This document shows positions 53,244 to 62,726 of a stretch of DNA of 64,000 bases, piece by piece. The first letter of the stretch is position 1, and each line of letters starts with the position of its first letter. The DNA is taken from NCBI RefSeq assembly GCF_002848265.1, contig NZ_CP025422.1, positions 3,254,727 through 3,318,726 of the forward strand, in the 5' to 3' direction. The notes under the pieces are model-generated. The model was not told the DNA's origin and searched no databases. It saw only the letters and a program-made list of their open reading frames with translations. The DNA is from Zhihengliuella sp. ISTPL4. Its GTDB lineage: Bacteria > Actinomycetota > Actinomycetes > Actinomycetales > Microbacteriaceae. Both the position numbers and the translations under genes were made by a program.

Positions 53244-53283
53244 CGCGACCAATAGTTACGGAACGCGACCAATGGTTTCCGAA
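53244..53283. repeat. two tandem 20-bp direct repeats, probable activator sites
   Basis: CGCGACCAATAGTTACGGAA (53244-53263) and CGCGACCAATGGTTTCCGAA (53264-53283), 17 of 20 bases identical. The 20-bp period puts both on nearly the same face of the helix. They end two bases before the -35 hexamer of the tctC promoter, the normal place for an activator dimer. Confidence 0.75.
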
Positions 53284-53285
53284 GC

Positions 53286-53314
53286 TTGAGCGGGCGCACC
53301 CGTCCCTCGACAGT
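53286..53314 (+). promoter_or_regulatory. probable promoter of the tctCBA operon
   Basis: TTGAGC (53286-53291), a 17-base spacer and GACAGT (53309-53314), giving a start near 53321 and a 30-base leader with AAGGAGG before the ATG. The weak -10 fits a promoter needing an activator. Confidence 0.5.
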
Positions 53315-53350
53315 GGACGGACTGCACTCGAACGCTCAAGGAGGAGCGCC

Positions 53351-54370
53351 ATGAACTACGCCCGCATCGGGACCCTGGCCGCCACTGTCGCCGCAACCGC
53401 CCTCGTCCTCACCTCGTGCTCGACCGCCGACAGCGGCACCGCCGGCTCAAACGGCGGCGACGAGGCGGTCACGATCACCGACGTGAACATCGTCGTCCCC
53501 GCCGACCCGGGCGGCGGCTGGGATCAGACCGGCCGTGCCCTGTCACAGCTGCTGACGCAGGAGGACATCGTCGGCTCGGCTCCCGTCACCAACGTGGGCG
53601 GCGCCGGCGGCACCGTCGGCCTCGCGCAGCTCGCCAACGAGAAGGACCCCGCCACGCTGATGGTGATGGGCCTCGTGATGGTGGGGGCGGTGGAGACCAA
53701 CGCCTCGGCCGTGCGCATCGAGGACATGACGCCGATCGCCCGCCTCACGGACGAGCCGCTCGTCGTGGTCGTGCCCGCGGACTCGGAGTACGACACGCTC
53801 GAAGACCTCGTGGAGGATGTCGTGGACAAGGGCCAGGAGGTCACGATCACCGGCGGCTCCGCCGGCGGGGCCGATCACATCCTCGCCGGGCTGCTGCTCG
53901 AGGAGGCGGGGCTCGACGGCGCGGAGATCGCGGAGAAGCTGAACTACACGCCCAACTCCGGCGGCGGCGAGGCGACGTCGCTGATCCTCGGTGGCAAGGT
54001 CTCGGCCGGTATCTCGGGTGTCGGGGAGTTCCTGCAGCACATCGAGGCCGGGACGATGAAGGCCCTCGCGGTCTCGTCCGAGGAGCCGGTGGCGCAGCTG
54101 CCGGATGTGGACACCCTCACGGATTCCGGGTACGACGTCGTGCTCACCAACTGGCGCGGCGTCATCGCGCCGGGCGGGATCAGCGACGCCGAGCGCTCCG
54201 AACTCGAGCGCATCGTCACCGACCTCGAGGAGTCGGACGCCTGGAAGGACGAGCTGGAGACGCGCGGCTGGGCCGATGCCTTCCTCACGGGCTCCGAGTT
54301 CGACGAGTTCCTGGACGGCAACATCGCCGAGGTCACCACGACGCTGCAGAACATCGGGCTGGTCGGCTGA
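53351..54370 (+). CDS. tctC: tripartite tricarboxylate transporter binding lipoprotein TctC
   Basis: 339 residues. Signal peptide with lipobox LTSC (Cys20), a short linker, then a TctC/BugT-type binding domain: VPADPGGGWDQTGR near residue 50, the NVGGAGGTVG loop, and GGSAGGADHI. It binds a di- or tricarboxylate outside the cell and hands it to TctAB. It is the first gene of the tct operon, divergent from the sensor/HTH regulator. Confidence 0.93.
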   Translation: MNYARIGTLAATVAATALVLTSCSTADSGTAGSNGGDEAVTITDVNIVVPADPGGGWDQTGRALSQLLTQEDIVGSAPVTNVGGAGGTVGLAQLANEKDPATLMVMGLVMVGAVETNASAVRIEDMTPIARLTDEPLVVVVPADSEYDTLEDLVEDVVDKGQEVTITGGSAGGADHILAGLLLEEAGLDGAEIAEKLNYTPNSGGGEATSLILGGKVSAGISGVGEFLQHIEAGTMKALAVSSEEPVAQLPDVDTLTDSGYDVVLTNWRGVIAPGGISDAERSELERIVTDLEESDAWKDELETRGWADAFLTGSEFDEFLDGNIAEVTTTLQNIGLVG

Positions 54371-54371
54371 C

Positions 54372-54932
54372 ATGACGACCGGGTCTTCCGGACCCGGCGA
54401 GGAGGTGCGGACCGACGCCCGTCGGTCCGCACGCCTCGTCGCGTCCCTGCCGCCGGGCGAGCTCGTGTTCGCCCTGCTCATGGTGGCCCTCGGCGTGTTC
54501 GCGTTCGCCGGAGTGTTCACCATCCACGTGCCCGCCGGCGGACAGGTCGGGCCGACGGTCTTCCCGCTGTTCGTCTCGGTGCTGCTCCTGGGGTCGGCGC
54601 TCGCCGTCGTCGTGAGCATCCTCCGCGGCCACCGCGGCGTGCCGGAGGAGGGGGAGGACGTCGATCAGAGCCTGCCCACCGACTGGCTGACGCTCGTGAA
54701 GATCGTGGCGCTCGTTGTCGCGCATCTGCTCCTCATCGAGCCGCTCGGCTGGGCGCCCGCGGCCGCGATCCTGTTCGGTGGCGTGGCCTGGGCCCTCGGT
54801 GCGCGGCGTTGGTGGATGGCGCTCGTCATCGGCGCGATCATCGCGCTGGTCGTGCAGGTCGTGTTCGGCGGTCTGCTCGGGCTGTCGCTCCCCTGGGGGG
54901 CGGCGCTCGGCTGGCTGGGAAGGATGTTCTGA
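54372..54932 (+). CDS. tctB: tripartite tricarboxylate transporter small subunit TctB
   Basis: 186 residues with four membrane segments (about 29-50, 60-81, 107-125 and 129-165) and no soluble domain, the layout of TctB. It pairs with TctA. One base after tctC; its stop overlaps the tctA start (TGATG). Confidence 0.88.
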   Translation: MTTGSSGPGEEVRTDARRSARLVASLPPGELVFALLMVALGVFAFAGVFTIHVPAGGQVGPTVFPLFVSVLLLGSALAVVVSILRGHRGVPEEGEDVDQSLPTDWLTLVKIVALVVAHLLLIEPLGWAPAAAILFGGVAWALGARRWWMALVIGAIIALVVQVVFGGLLGLSLPWGAALGWLGRMF

Positions 54933-56479
54933 TGGACAGCTGGAGTCTGCTCCTCGAGGGATTCGCGACAGCGCTGCAGCCGCAGTACCTCGTGTTCGCC
55001 TTCTTCGGCGTGCTGATCGGCACCGCCGTGGGCGTCCTCCCCGGCATCGGGCCGGCGATGACCGTCGCCCTGCTCCTGCCGCTCACCTACACGCTGGAAC
55101 CGGCCGCCGCCCTGATCACCTTCGCCGGGATCTACTACGGCGGGATGTACGGCGGGTCGACCACGAGCATCCTCCTGAACACGCCGGGGGAGTCGTCGTC
55201 GATCGTGACGGCGATCGAGGGCAACAAGATGGCCAAGCTCGGTCGCGGTGCGGCAGCACTCGCCACCGCGGCGCTCGGGTCGTTCGTCGCGGGGACTCTC
55301 GCCACGGTCGGCCTGACACTGCTCGCACCGGTGCTCGCGCAGTTCGCGGTGAACCTCGGGCCGGCCGACTACGTGGCCCTCATCGTCGTGGCCTTCGTGA
55401 CGGTCGGCGCGCTCATGGGCTCCTCCGTCCCGCGCGGCCTGCTGTCTCTCGGCGTCGGCCTGTTCCTCGGCCTCGTCGGCACCGACTGGCTCTCGGGGCA
55501 GCAGCGCTACACGCTCGGCCTGCTTCCGCTGGCCGACGGCATCGACGTGGTGCTCGTGGCGGTCGGACTCTTCGCCGTCGGCGAGACGCTCTACGTCGCG
55601 GCCCGGCTGCGTCACGGCGCGATCGACGTGATCCCCGTCTCCCGAGGGTGGCGCAGCTGGATGACGAAGGACGACTGGCGCCGGTCCTGGAAGCCCTGGC
55701 TCCGCGGGACCGCCATCGGCTTCCCGATCGGCACGATCCCCGCCGGCGGTGCGGATGTCGCGACCTTCCTGTCCTACGCCACCGAGCGCAAGCTGTCCCG
55801 GCGCAAGGACCAGTTCGGCCGCGGAGCGATCGAAGGCGTGGCGGGCCCGGAGTCGGCGAACAACGCCGCCGCCGCCGGTGTGCTCGTGCCGCTGCTGACG
55901 CTCGGGCTGCCGACGACGGCGACCGCGGCGATCATCCTCACCGCTTTCCAGACCTACGGTCTGCAGCCCGGCCCGCAGCTGTTCACGGGACAGGCCGACC
56001 TCGTCTGGGCGCTGGTCGCGAGCCTCTACATCGGCAACGTGATCCTGCTCGTGCTGAACCTGCCGCTGGTGGGCATGTGGGTGAAGCTGCTGCAGATCCC
56101 GCGGCCGTACCTGTACGCGGGCATCCTCCTGTTCGCCGCCTTCGGGGCGTACGCGCTGAACTTCGCTGTCGTCGACATCCTGATCCTGCTCATCATCGGC
56201 GTCCTCGGCTACTTCCTGCGGCGGTACGGGTTCCCCGTCGCGCCGCTGGTGGTGGGCATGATCCTCGGGCCGATGGGGGAGGAGCAGCTGCGTCGCGCCC
56301 TGCAGCTCAGCCAGGGCGACCTGACGACGCTCATCGCGCAGCCGTTCTCGGCGGTCGCCTACGTCATCCTCGCGCTGCTCATCGCCGGCGGGCTGTGGCT
56401 GCGGCGCCGGCAGCGCCGCTACGAACAGGCGCTCACGGAGTCCATCGCGGTGCCCGTCAAAGCGGACTCGGAGGTCTGA
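54932..56479 (+). CDS. tctA: tripartite tricarboxylate transporter large subunit TctA
   Basis: 515 residues with about 11-12 membrane segments. The family signature [17 protein letters not shown] is at residues 34-50, with the [18 protein letters not shown] loop after it and a repeat-like [15 protein letters not shown] loop in the second half. It is the pore of a secondary, cation-driven uptake system for citrate-like acids. Confidence 0.94.
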   Translation: MDSWSLLLEGFATALQPQYLVFAFFGVLIGTAVGVLPGIGPAMTVALLLPLTYTLEPAAALITFAGIYYGGMYGGSTTSILLNTPGESSSIVTAIEGNKMAKLGRGAAALATAALGSFVAGTLATVGLTLLAPVLAQFAVNLGPADYVALIVVAFVTVGALMGSSVPRGLLSLGVGLFLGLVGTDWLSGQQRYTLGLLPLADGIDVVLVAVGLFAVGETLYVAARLRHGAIDVIPVSRGWRSWMTKDDWRRSWKPWLRGTAIGFPIGTIPAGGADVATFLSYATERKLSRRKDQFGRGAIEGVAGPESANNAAAAGVLVPLLTLGLPTTATAAIILTAFQTYGLQPGPQLFTGQADLVWALVASLYIGNVILLVLNLPLVGMWVKLLQIPRPYLYAGILLFAAFGAYALNFAVVDILILLIIGVLGYFLRRYGFPVAPLVVGMILGPMGEEQLRRALQLSQGDLTTLIAQPFSAVAYVILALLIAGGLWLRRRQRRYEQALTESIAVPVKADSEV

Positions 56480-56513
56480 GCCCGCTGGATTCGAGGAGGG
56501 GAGAGGCCGGGAG

Positions 56514-56519
56514 TAGGCT
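56514..56519 (+). promoter_or_regulatory. -10 element TAGGCT, leaderless
   Basis: TAGGCT six bases before the GTG of the TauE/SafE gene. Confidence 0.5.
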
Positions 56520-56525
56520 GATCCG

Positions 56526-57323
56526 GTGAGCGATGCGACGGTCCTGAAGCGCGGGCCTCGCGCCTACGCGACGTTCATCGGCATCGGCCTCCTCGCCGGC
56601 CTCCTCTCCGGTCTCTTCGGCGTCGGCGGCGGTACGGTCATCGTCCCGCTGCTGGTGCTCCTGCTCGCGTTCGACCAGCGGCTCGCGGCCGGAACCTCGC
56701 TGGCGGCGATCGTCCCGACGGCGACCGTCGGCGTCATCTCCTACGCCGCGTCGGGCTCCGTCGCCTGGATCCCGGCGCTGATCCTCGCCGCCGGCGCCGT
56801 GGTGGGCGCCCAGATCGGTACCCGCCTGCTCCCGCGGATCTCGCAGACCGCCCTCCGCTGGGGATTCGTCGGCTTCCTCGTCGTCGTGATCGTGAGCCTC
56901 TTCCTCGTGATCCCGTCGCGCGACGCCGTCTTCGAGCTCACCTGGCTCACCGGGGCCGCGCTCGTCGCGGTCGGCATCGGCACCGGCGTGCTCGCGGGCC
57001 TCATCGGCGTCGGCGGGGGCGTGATCGTCGTCCCCGTGCTGATGCTCGCTTTCGGGACGAGTGACCTCGTCGCGAAGGGCACCTCGCTGCTCATGATGAT
57101 CCCCACCGCGATCTCCGGCACGGTGGGCAACCTCCGCAACCGCAACGTCGACCTCGTGGCCGCGCTGCTCATCGGCGTCTCAGCGTGCACGACCACGGCC
57201 CTCGGCGCCTGGCTGGCGACCATCGTCGACCCCACCGTCGGCAATCTCCTCTTCGCCGCGTATCTCGTGGTGATCGCCGTGCAGATGGCCATCAAGGCCG
57301 TCCGCGGGCGGCGCCGCAGCTGA
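56526..57323 (+). CDS. TauE/SafE family anion permease
   Basis: 265 residues with about seven to eight hydrophobic segments arranged as two repeats, each with a glycine-rich LFGVGGGTVIVPLL or LIGVGGGVIVVPVL motif, the hallmark of the TauE/SafE (DUF81) family. Members move sulfite, sulfoacetate or other organosulfur or carboxylate anions across the membrane. It starts with GTG after a TAGGCT element, so it is probably transcribed separately from tctA. Confidence 0.9.
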   Translation: MSDATVLKRGPRAYATFIGIGLLAGLLSGLFGVGGGTVIVPLLVLLLAFDQRLAAGTSLAAIVPTATVGVISYAASGSVAWIPALILAAGAVVGAQIGTRLLPRISQTALRWGFVGFLVVVIVSLFLVIPSRDAVFELTWLTGAALVAVGIGTGVLAGLIGVGGGVIVVPVLMLAFGTSDLVAKGTSLLMMIPTAISGTVGNLRNRNVDLVAALLIGVSACTTTALGAWLATIVDPTVGNLLFAAYLVVIAVQMAIKAVRGRRRS

Positions 57324-57396
57324 TCCGTCCGCGAGGATGAAGAGATCTTCATCCTCGCCTCATGTCCTCCTCATCCGTCCCGGGCACGATGGAGGC

Positions 57397-57690
57397 ATGA
57401 GCACCGCACGACGCATCCTGATCCCCGGCGCACTGATCGCGGTGCCCGTGGCGTTCGCGATCGGGAGTGTCGCCCTGGCGCAGCTGCCGGCGTCGCCGCA
57501 GCTGCCGGACTCCCCGCTCACCGTCCAGCTCGCGACGCCCACTCCGACGCCGACGCCGACGCCGCCGCCCGCTCCCGCGGCGCCGGTCGTCCCCGCCCCC
57601 GCTCCGCCGCCCCCGCCGCCGGCTCCGGCTCCGGCGCCCGCGCCACCCGTGGACGACGATGACGACGATGACGGCGGCGACGATGACTGA
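57397..57690 (+). CDS. secreted proline-rich protein with Asp-rich end
   Basis: 97 residues: a signal peptide (residues 1-29, ending near VALAQ), a short segment, a TPTPTPTPPP and AP/PP-rich stretch of about 45 residues and a C-terminal run of acidic residues (VDDDDDDDGGDDD). The body is low-complexity and likely extended, perhaps spanning the cell wall or binding calcium. The end overlaps the start of the histidine kinase gene by 8 bases, which suggests a functional or regulatory link with it. Family not recognised. Confidence 0.6.
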   Translation: MSTARRILIPGALIAVPVAFAIGSVALAQLPASPQLPDSPLTVQLATPTPTPTPTPPPAPAAPVVPAPAPPPPPPAPAPAPAPPVDDDDDDDGGDDD

Positions 57691-59152
57691 GCCTTCCGCT
57701 CGCAGCGTCCCCGGCGCCCCGCTGCGCACGCTGCGCCGCCGTACCCTCCCCGCCCGCTGGCGCATCACGCTCTGGATCATCCTCAGCACCATGATCACCG
57801 TGCTGGCGATCGGGCTGATCGGCCGCAGCGTCTTTCTCGCCGAGGTCGAGCAGACCGCGAACGGCGAGATCGAGCAGGAGGCGGCGGAGTTCGGGCGCTT
57901 CGCGGAGGATGCCGCTTCCGGCGGCCTCACCACCGCCGAGGAGCTATTGCGGGAGTACGTTGCACGGCAGTCCGTGCACGAGGACGAGGTGGTCGTCGCA
58001 GCCCTCGAGGGCGTCCCGATCGCGGTCGCCGAAGACAGCGGGGCGCGCACCCTGGAGACCCACGCGGCTCTGGTGAAGCGGATGCTCTCCGAGACCGCGA
58101 CCTCCGGAGCCCTCGAGACCGCAGAGACCGGCCCCGTCCGTTGGGGTCGCATGGACTTCACCGGCGGCGGACAGGACGGCGCCGTGCTGATCGTGCAGTT
58201 CACGGCGGAGCCGCGGGCGCAGGTCGACCGCAGCTTCGGGGCGATCGCCTGGGTCGCGCTCATCGGGGTGCTGCTGAGCTCCGGCGTCGCGTGGCTCGTC
58301 GCCGGCCAGATCCTCGCCCCGGTCCGCGAGGTGTACCGCGTGGCGAGGGACATCGGCGAGCACGACCTCACGGCCCGCGTGCCGGTCGAGGGCAGCGACG
58401 ACATCGCCGCCGTCGCCACGACGTTCAACCAGATGCTCGACCGGCTGGAGGCGGTCCACGCGACGCAGCAGCGGTTCGTGGACGACGCGGGACACGAACT
58501 GCGCACACCGATCACGATCGTCCGCGGCCACCTGGAGCTCCTCAGCGAGGATCCGGAGGAGCGCGCGGCGACCCTGCGACTCGTCAGCGAGGAGCTCGAC
58601 CGCATGAGCCGGATCGTGACGGACCTCCTGGTGCTGGCACGCGCGGAACAGCCGGACTTCGTGCGCCTGGCCGACTGCGACATCGCGACGCTGACCCTCG
58701 ATATCGAGGCGAAAGCGCAGATGCTGGGGGAACGCCGCTGGCAGCTCATGGAAGTCGCGGAGGGCGTCGTGCCGCTGGATCCGCAGCGCGTCACCCAAGC
58801 CGTGCTGCAGCTCGCCGCCAACGCGGTGCAGGTCACCGAAGACGGCGACACGATCCGGATCGGCTCGCGCTTCGAGGGGCAGGGCTCCGAGCGGCGGCTG
58901 CGGGTCTGGGTGCAGGACACCGGCCCAGGGGTCGCGCCGGGCGACGCCGAGCGGATCTTCGACCGCTTCACACGCGGCGACAGTGCCGGTGCGCGGAGAG
59001 GCTCCGGACTCGGGCTCGCGATCGTGCGGGCCATCACCGACGGGCACGGCGGTTCGGCGTGGGTCGACAGCGTGCTCGGCGAGGGCGCCACGTTCGGGAT
59101 CGACGTGCCCGCACCCGTCAGGGACATCGACGGCACCGAAGGGAAGAGCTGA
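57683..59152 (+). CDS. sensor histidine kinase
   Basis: 489 residues. One membrane segment near residue 30-50, an extracellular domain up to about 180, a second membrane segment, a HAMP domain (about 210-265), the H-box DDAGHELRTPI with His271, and the HATPase domain with LQLAANAVQVT (N-box), DTGPGV and GSGLGLAIV. It belongs to the OmpR-partner class (HisKA). The response regulator is encoded directly downstream. The ATG at 57683 lies inside the end of the proline-rich gene. Confidence 0.92.
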   Translation: MTEPSARSVPGAPLRTLRRRTLPARWRITLWIILSTMITVLAIGLIGRSVFLAEVEQTANGEIEQEAAEFGRFAEDAASGGLTTAEELLREYVARQSVHEDEVVVAALEGVPIAVAEDSGARTLETHAALVKRMLSETATSGALETAETGPVRWGRMDFTGGGQDGAVLIVQFTAEPRAQVDRSFGAIAWVALIGVLLSSGVAWLVAGQILAPVREVYRVARDIGEHDLTARVPVEGSDDIAAVATTFNQMLDRLEAVHATQQRFVDDAGHELRTPITIVRGHLELLSEDPEERAATLRLVSEELDRMSRIVTDLLVLARAEQPDFVRLADCDIATLTLDIEAKAQMLGERRWQLMEVAEGVVPLDPQRVTQAVLQLAANAVQVTEDGDTIRIGSRFEGQGSERRLRVWVQDTGPGVAPGDAERIFDRFTRGDSAGARRGSGLGLAIVRAITDGHGGSAWVDSVLGEGATFGIDVPAPVRDIDGTEGKS

Positions 59153-59153
59153 C

Positions 59154-59813
59154 ATGCGACGCATCCTCATCGCGGAAGACGATCCGCACATCACCTCCTT
59201 CGTCCGCCGCGGACTTCGCGCTGCGGGCTACGACACGGCCGACGCGACCGACGGGCCCAGCGCGCTGCTCATGGCCCGCAGCGGACTCTTCGACCTCGTC
59301 GTCCTCGACATCGGGCTCGGCGGCATGGACGGCTTCGACGTCCTCGCGCACCTCCGCGGAGAGGGGGTCTCCACGCCCGTCGTCATCCTCACCGCACGGG
59401 ATTCCGTGATCGACACCGTGCGGGGCCTCGAGGGCGGCGCCAACGACTACATGACCAAACCGTTCCAGTTCGCGGAGCTGCTCGCGCGGGTGCGGCTGCG
59501 GATCGGGGACGGAGAAGGGCGCAGCGGCGGGGCGACGCTGACGCACGGCGACGTCAGCGTGGACGTGCGCTCGCGGACGGTGACGGTCTCCGGCGAGGTG
59601 CGCGAACTCACGTCGCGGGAGTTCGCGCTGCTCGAGGTCTTCCTGCAGAACGCCGGTCAGGTGCTCTCCCGAGACCAGCTCATCGGCCACGTCTGGGGCA
59701 TGGACTTCGATCCTGCGTCGAACGTCGTCGACGTCTACGTGCGTGCACTGCGCGGCAAGATCGGCTCGGACCGCATCGAGACGGTGCGGGGTGCGGGGTA
59801 CCGGTTCCGATGA
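59154..59813 (+). CDS. OmpR/PhoB family response regulator
   Basis: 219 residues: a receiver domain with the acidic pair EDD, the phospho-accepting Asp52 (VVLDIGL) and the conserved lysine in YMTKPF, then a winged-helix output domain (about 125-219, with RELTSREFALLEVFLQNAG and GAGYRFR). It is the partner of the upstream kinase. Its stop overlaps the SLC13 start (ATGA), so the transporter belongs to the same operon and may be both target and signal source. Confidence 0.95.
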   Translation: MRRILIAEDDPHITSFVRRGLRAAGYDTADATDGPSALLMARSGLFDLVVLDIGLGGMDGFDVLAHLRGEGVSTPVVILTARDSVIDTVRGLEGGANDYMTKPFQFAELLARVRLRIGDGEGRSGGATLTHGDVSVDVRSRTVTVSGEVRELTSREFALLEVFLQNAGQVLSRDQLIGHVWGMDFDPASNVVDVYVRALRGKIGSDRIETVRGAGYRFR

Positions 59814-61369
59814 ACGATCCGACCGCTCTGCCCGCCGTCGCGACGCGCACCCGCTTCGCGACCGTCCCGCCGCTGCGCACGGAGGCGCATCCGGCTGCCC
59901 TTCGCCCTGGACCCCTGGCGCCGCGGCGCCGGCTGCCCCTGGTCGCGCTCGTGATCGTCGCCGTCGCCGGTGTGGCGCTGATCGTCGGGGCGCTGGCCCC
60001 CGGTGCGGCGGCAGGCGGCATCACGCTGCCCATCGCGGCCACCCTGGCGGTGTTCCTCCTCGCGGTGTGGGCGTGGAGCGCGACGCGTCTCGACGACACG
60101 CTCGTCGCCTTCCTCGCGGCGATCGCGCTCATCGTCGCCGGCGTCCTGCCGGTGGACGAGTTCTTCGCCTCGCTCGGCGACGAGACGATCTGGCTGCTGA
60201 TCGGCGCGTTCGTGATGGCGGCCGCGGTCTCCGTCTCCGGGCTCCCGCTCCGCGCGGCCGCCCATCTCGTCCGTTTCGCGCGCGGCCCGCGCAGCCTGTT
60301 CCACCTCACGACGATCGCGCTCACGCTGTCGGCGTTCGCGGTGCCGGCGACATCGGGGCGGGCGGCGCTCGCGGTCCCGGTCTTCGGCGCGCTGTCGACG
60401 ACGCTGGACGGTCGGCCGCGCGTCATCCGTGCCCTCGCGCTGCTCATGCCGACGGTCGTGCTCCTCTCCGCTGTCGCGTCGCTGCTCGGCGCCGGAGCGC
60501 ACATCATCACCGATCAGCTCCTGCGCGCGGCGGGGGAGCCCGGTTTCTCGTTCCTCTCCTGGCTGTGGCTCGGCCTGCCGCTCGCGGTGGTGTCGTCGCA
60601 TCTCGCCGCGGAGATCATCCTCTGGCGCTTCCTCGCCCCCGCGGAGCGCGCGACACGGGTGCGAGTGACGACGGCCGACATCGAGGGGGCCGCCGGGCTC
60701 CGGGTCACCGGTCCGCTCACATCCGTCGAGCGCCGCGCGGCCGTCCTCGTGGGAGCCGCGGTCGTGCTGTGGAGCACCGAGCCGCTGCACGGCCTCCCTC
60801 CGGCGCTCATCGCGCTGTTCGGCGCCGTCGCCGCCGTCGCGCCTGGCATCGGCTGCACCACCTTCCCGGCCGCCGTCGCTCGGGTGCCCTGGTCCCTGCT
60901 GCTCTTCCTCGCCGCCACGCTCGCGCTCGCCACCGCACTCACCGATTCCGGAGCGGCGACGTGGCTCAGTGCCGTCGCTCTGGAGCCGCTGCGCGGGCTC
61001 GGCGCAGCGGGGGCCGTCGGCTTCCTCCTCGCGGTGATCGCCCTCTCCACGGTCGCGCACCTGCTCATCCCTTCGCGATCGGCGCGATCCGCAGCGATCA
61101 TCCCCGCGGTGATCGCCCTCGCGCCGGGACTCGGGGTGGAGCCGATGGCCGCCGCCTTCGCGTCGACGGCAGCGGCCGGCTTCTGTCACACCCTCCCCAG
61201 TTCCGCCAAGCCGGTCGCGATGTTCGCCGATCCCCAGGTCGTCTCCGGCGGATTCGACCCCTCCGACCTGCGCCGGCTGTCCATCGTGCTCGCGCCGGCC
61301 ATGTCCGTCCTCGTCGCCGTCTTCGCCCTCTGGATCTGGCCGCTCCAGGGCCTGCCGTTCTTCCGCTGA
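59810..61369 (+). CDS. SLC13/DASS family anion transporter
   Basis: 519 residues with a cytoplasmic N-terminus of about 40 residues and 11-12 hydrophobic segments. It has the DASS-like re-entrant SNT/T patterns in weak form (VPATSGRAALAVPV in the first half, CHTLPSSAKPVAMF in the second). It likely imports dicarboxylates, citrate or sulfate with sodium or protons. The coupling to the two-component genes resembles the dicarboxylate-uptake arrangement. Substrate open. Confidence 0.82.
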   Translation: MNDPTALPAVATRTRFATVPPLRTEAHPAALRPGPLAPRRRLPLVALVIVAVAGVALIVGALAPGAAAGGITLPIAATLAVFLLAVWAWSATRLDDTLVAFLAAIALIVAGVLPVDEFFASLGDETIWLLIGAFVMAAAVSVSGLPLRAAAHLVRFARGPRSLFHLTTIALTLSAFAVPATSGRAALAVPVFGALSTTLDGRPRVIRALALLMPTVVLLSAVASLLGAGAHIITDQLLRAAGEPGFSFLSWLWLGLPLAVVSSHLAAEIILWRFLAPAERATRVRVTTADIEGAAGLRVTGPLTSVERRAAVLVGAAVVLWSTEPLHGLPPALIALFGAVAAVAPGIGCTTFPAAVARVPWSLLLFLAATLALATALTDSGAATWLSAVALEPLRGLGAAGAVGFLLAVIALSTVAHLLIPSRSARSAAIIPAVIALAPGLGVEPMAAAFASTAAAGFCHTLPSSAKPVAMFADPQVVSGGFDPSDLRRLSIVLAPAMSVLVAVFALWIWPLQGLPFFR

Positions 61370-61466
61370 CCGCTGTCACCGCTGTTCCGCGTGCGCCGCC
61401 GGCGCACCGGTGTCCGTCGCGCCCGCATCCGGGCTGCCGCGCCCTCGGGCGCAGAAGGAGGTCCTC

Positions 61467-62669
61467 ATGTCCATCCATGCTCCCCAGCGCATCCTCGTCG
61501 CCCCGAGCGGCTTCAAGGAGAGTCTCGGCGCCGACGCCGTGGCCCGCGCCATCGCCGCCGGCGTCCGTCGCGTCATCCCCGGCGTGCGCGTCGACGAGTT
61601 CCCCGTGCCGGATGGGGGAGAGGGCACGGCGGCCGCGCTCGCCGCGTGCACCGGAGGGGCCCTCGTGCCCGCGACCGTGACCGGTCCCGTCGGCGAACCG
61701 GTCGTGGCGCACTGGGCCCGTCTCGGGGGAGCGGCCGGGGGGACCGCCGTGGTCGAGATGGCGGCCGCAGCCGGGCTTCGCCTCGTCCCGCGCGATCGTC
61801 GCGATCCGGCCGCCACCACGACGTACGGGGTCGGACAGCTCATCGCGGCGGCCCTCGACGACGGAGCCGAGCGCATCGTGATCGGCTGCGGCGACTCGGG
61901 GACCAGCGATGGCGGAGCGGGCGCGCTGGCGGCTCTGGGGGTGCGCATCCTCGACCGCGAGGGCCGCGTCGTCCCGCTCGGCGGGGGACACCTCACGGAG
62001 GCCGCGTCGCTCGACTTCTCGGGCGTGCACCCGCGTCTCGCCGAGGTCGAGATGATCCTCGCCTGCAACATCCACAACGTCCTGTGCGGCCCCCGAGGGG
62101 TGGCCAGGGTGTTCGGTCCGCAGAAAGGCGCGTCGCCCGCCGACGTCGAGCGGCTGTCCGATGCGCTCGACGCCTGGGCGACGCTGCTGGAGGAGCAGAG
62201 CCCCTTCGGGGGCGGCATGGACGTCCGCACGGGCGGCGGGACCGGGGCTTCGGGGGGACTCGGGGCGGGGCTCGCCGCCGCGTTCGGTGCCCGTCTCGCG
62301 CCGCGCTTCGAGGTGCTCCTGGACGGGAGCCTGATGCCGCACGACCTCGATGCGCTGATGGCGGAGGCGGACCTCGTGATCACAGCCGAGGGGGCGATCG
62401 ACTTCCAGACACCGCGCGGCAAGGTCCCGGCGGAGATCGCGATGCGCGCCAGGGTCGCGGGGGTGCCCGTGCTGGGGCTGGCCGGCTCGCTGGGCCGGGG
62501 AGCGCCGGCGGTGCACGACATCGGAATCGACGCGATCGCCTCGATCCTCACCGTGCCCATGCCGCTGGAGGAGGCGGTGGAGCAGGGAGAGGAGCTGCTC
62601 CGCGATGCCGCCGAGCGCACCATGCGCCTCGTGCTGCTCGGTTCAGCGATGTCCGCCAGGGCCGCCTGA
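61467..62669 (+). CDS. glycerate kinase
   Basis: 400 residues of the GlxK/GarK fold (glycerate kinase type 1). The start ILVAPSGFKESLGADAVA, the DGGEGTAAAL segment near residue 50, GCGDSGTSDGGAGAL near residue 140 and the GGGTGASGGLGAGLA motif are typical. It phosphorylates D-glycerate to 2-phosphoglycerate using ATP. AAGGAGG precedes the ATG. It lies after the SLC13 gene, which fits uptake and use of small organic acids. Confidence 0.93.
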   Translation: MSIHAPQRILVAPSGFKESLGADAVARAIAAGVRRVIPGVRVDEFPVPDGGEGTAAALAACTGGALVPATVTGPVGEPVVAHWARLGGAAGGTAVVEMAAAAGLRLVPRDRRDPAATTTYGVGQLIAAALDDGAERIVIGCGDSGTSDGGAGALAALGVRILDREGRVVPLGGGHLTEAASLDFSGVHPRLAEVEMILACNIHNVLCGPRGVARVFGPQKGASPADVERLSDALDAWATLLEEQSPFGGGMDVRTGGGTGASGGLGAGLAAAFGARLAPRFEVLLDGSLMPHDLDALMAEADLVITAEGAIDFQTPRGKVPAEIAMRARVAGVPVLGLAGSLGRGAPAVHDIGIDAIASILTVPMPLEEAVEQGEELLRDAAERTMRLVLLGSAMSARAA

Positions 62670-62714
62670 GGGTTTCGGACGGCCCGCGCACGGCGGAGCG
62701 TCGGCGGGCCTCGG

Positions 62715-62720
62715 TAGGAT
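62715..62720 (+). promoter_or_regulatory. -10 element TAGGAT, leaderless
   Basis: TAGGAT six bases before the GTG at 62727; it would drive the two dehydratase subunits and murB. Confidence 0.5.
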
Positions 62721-62726
62721 CGACGG

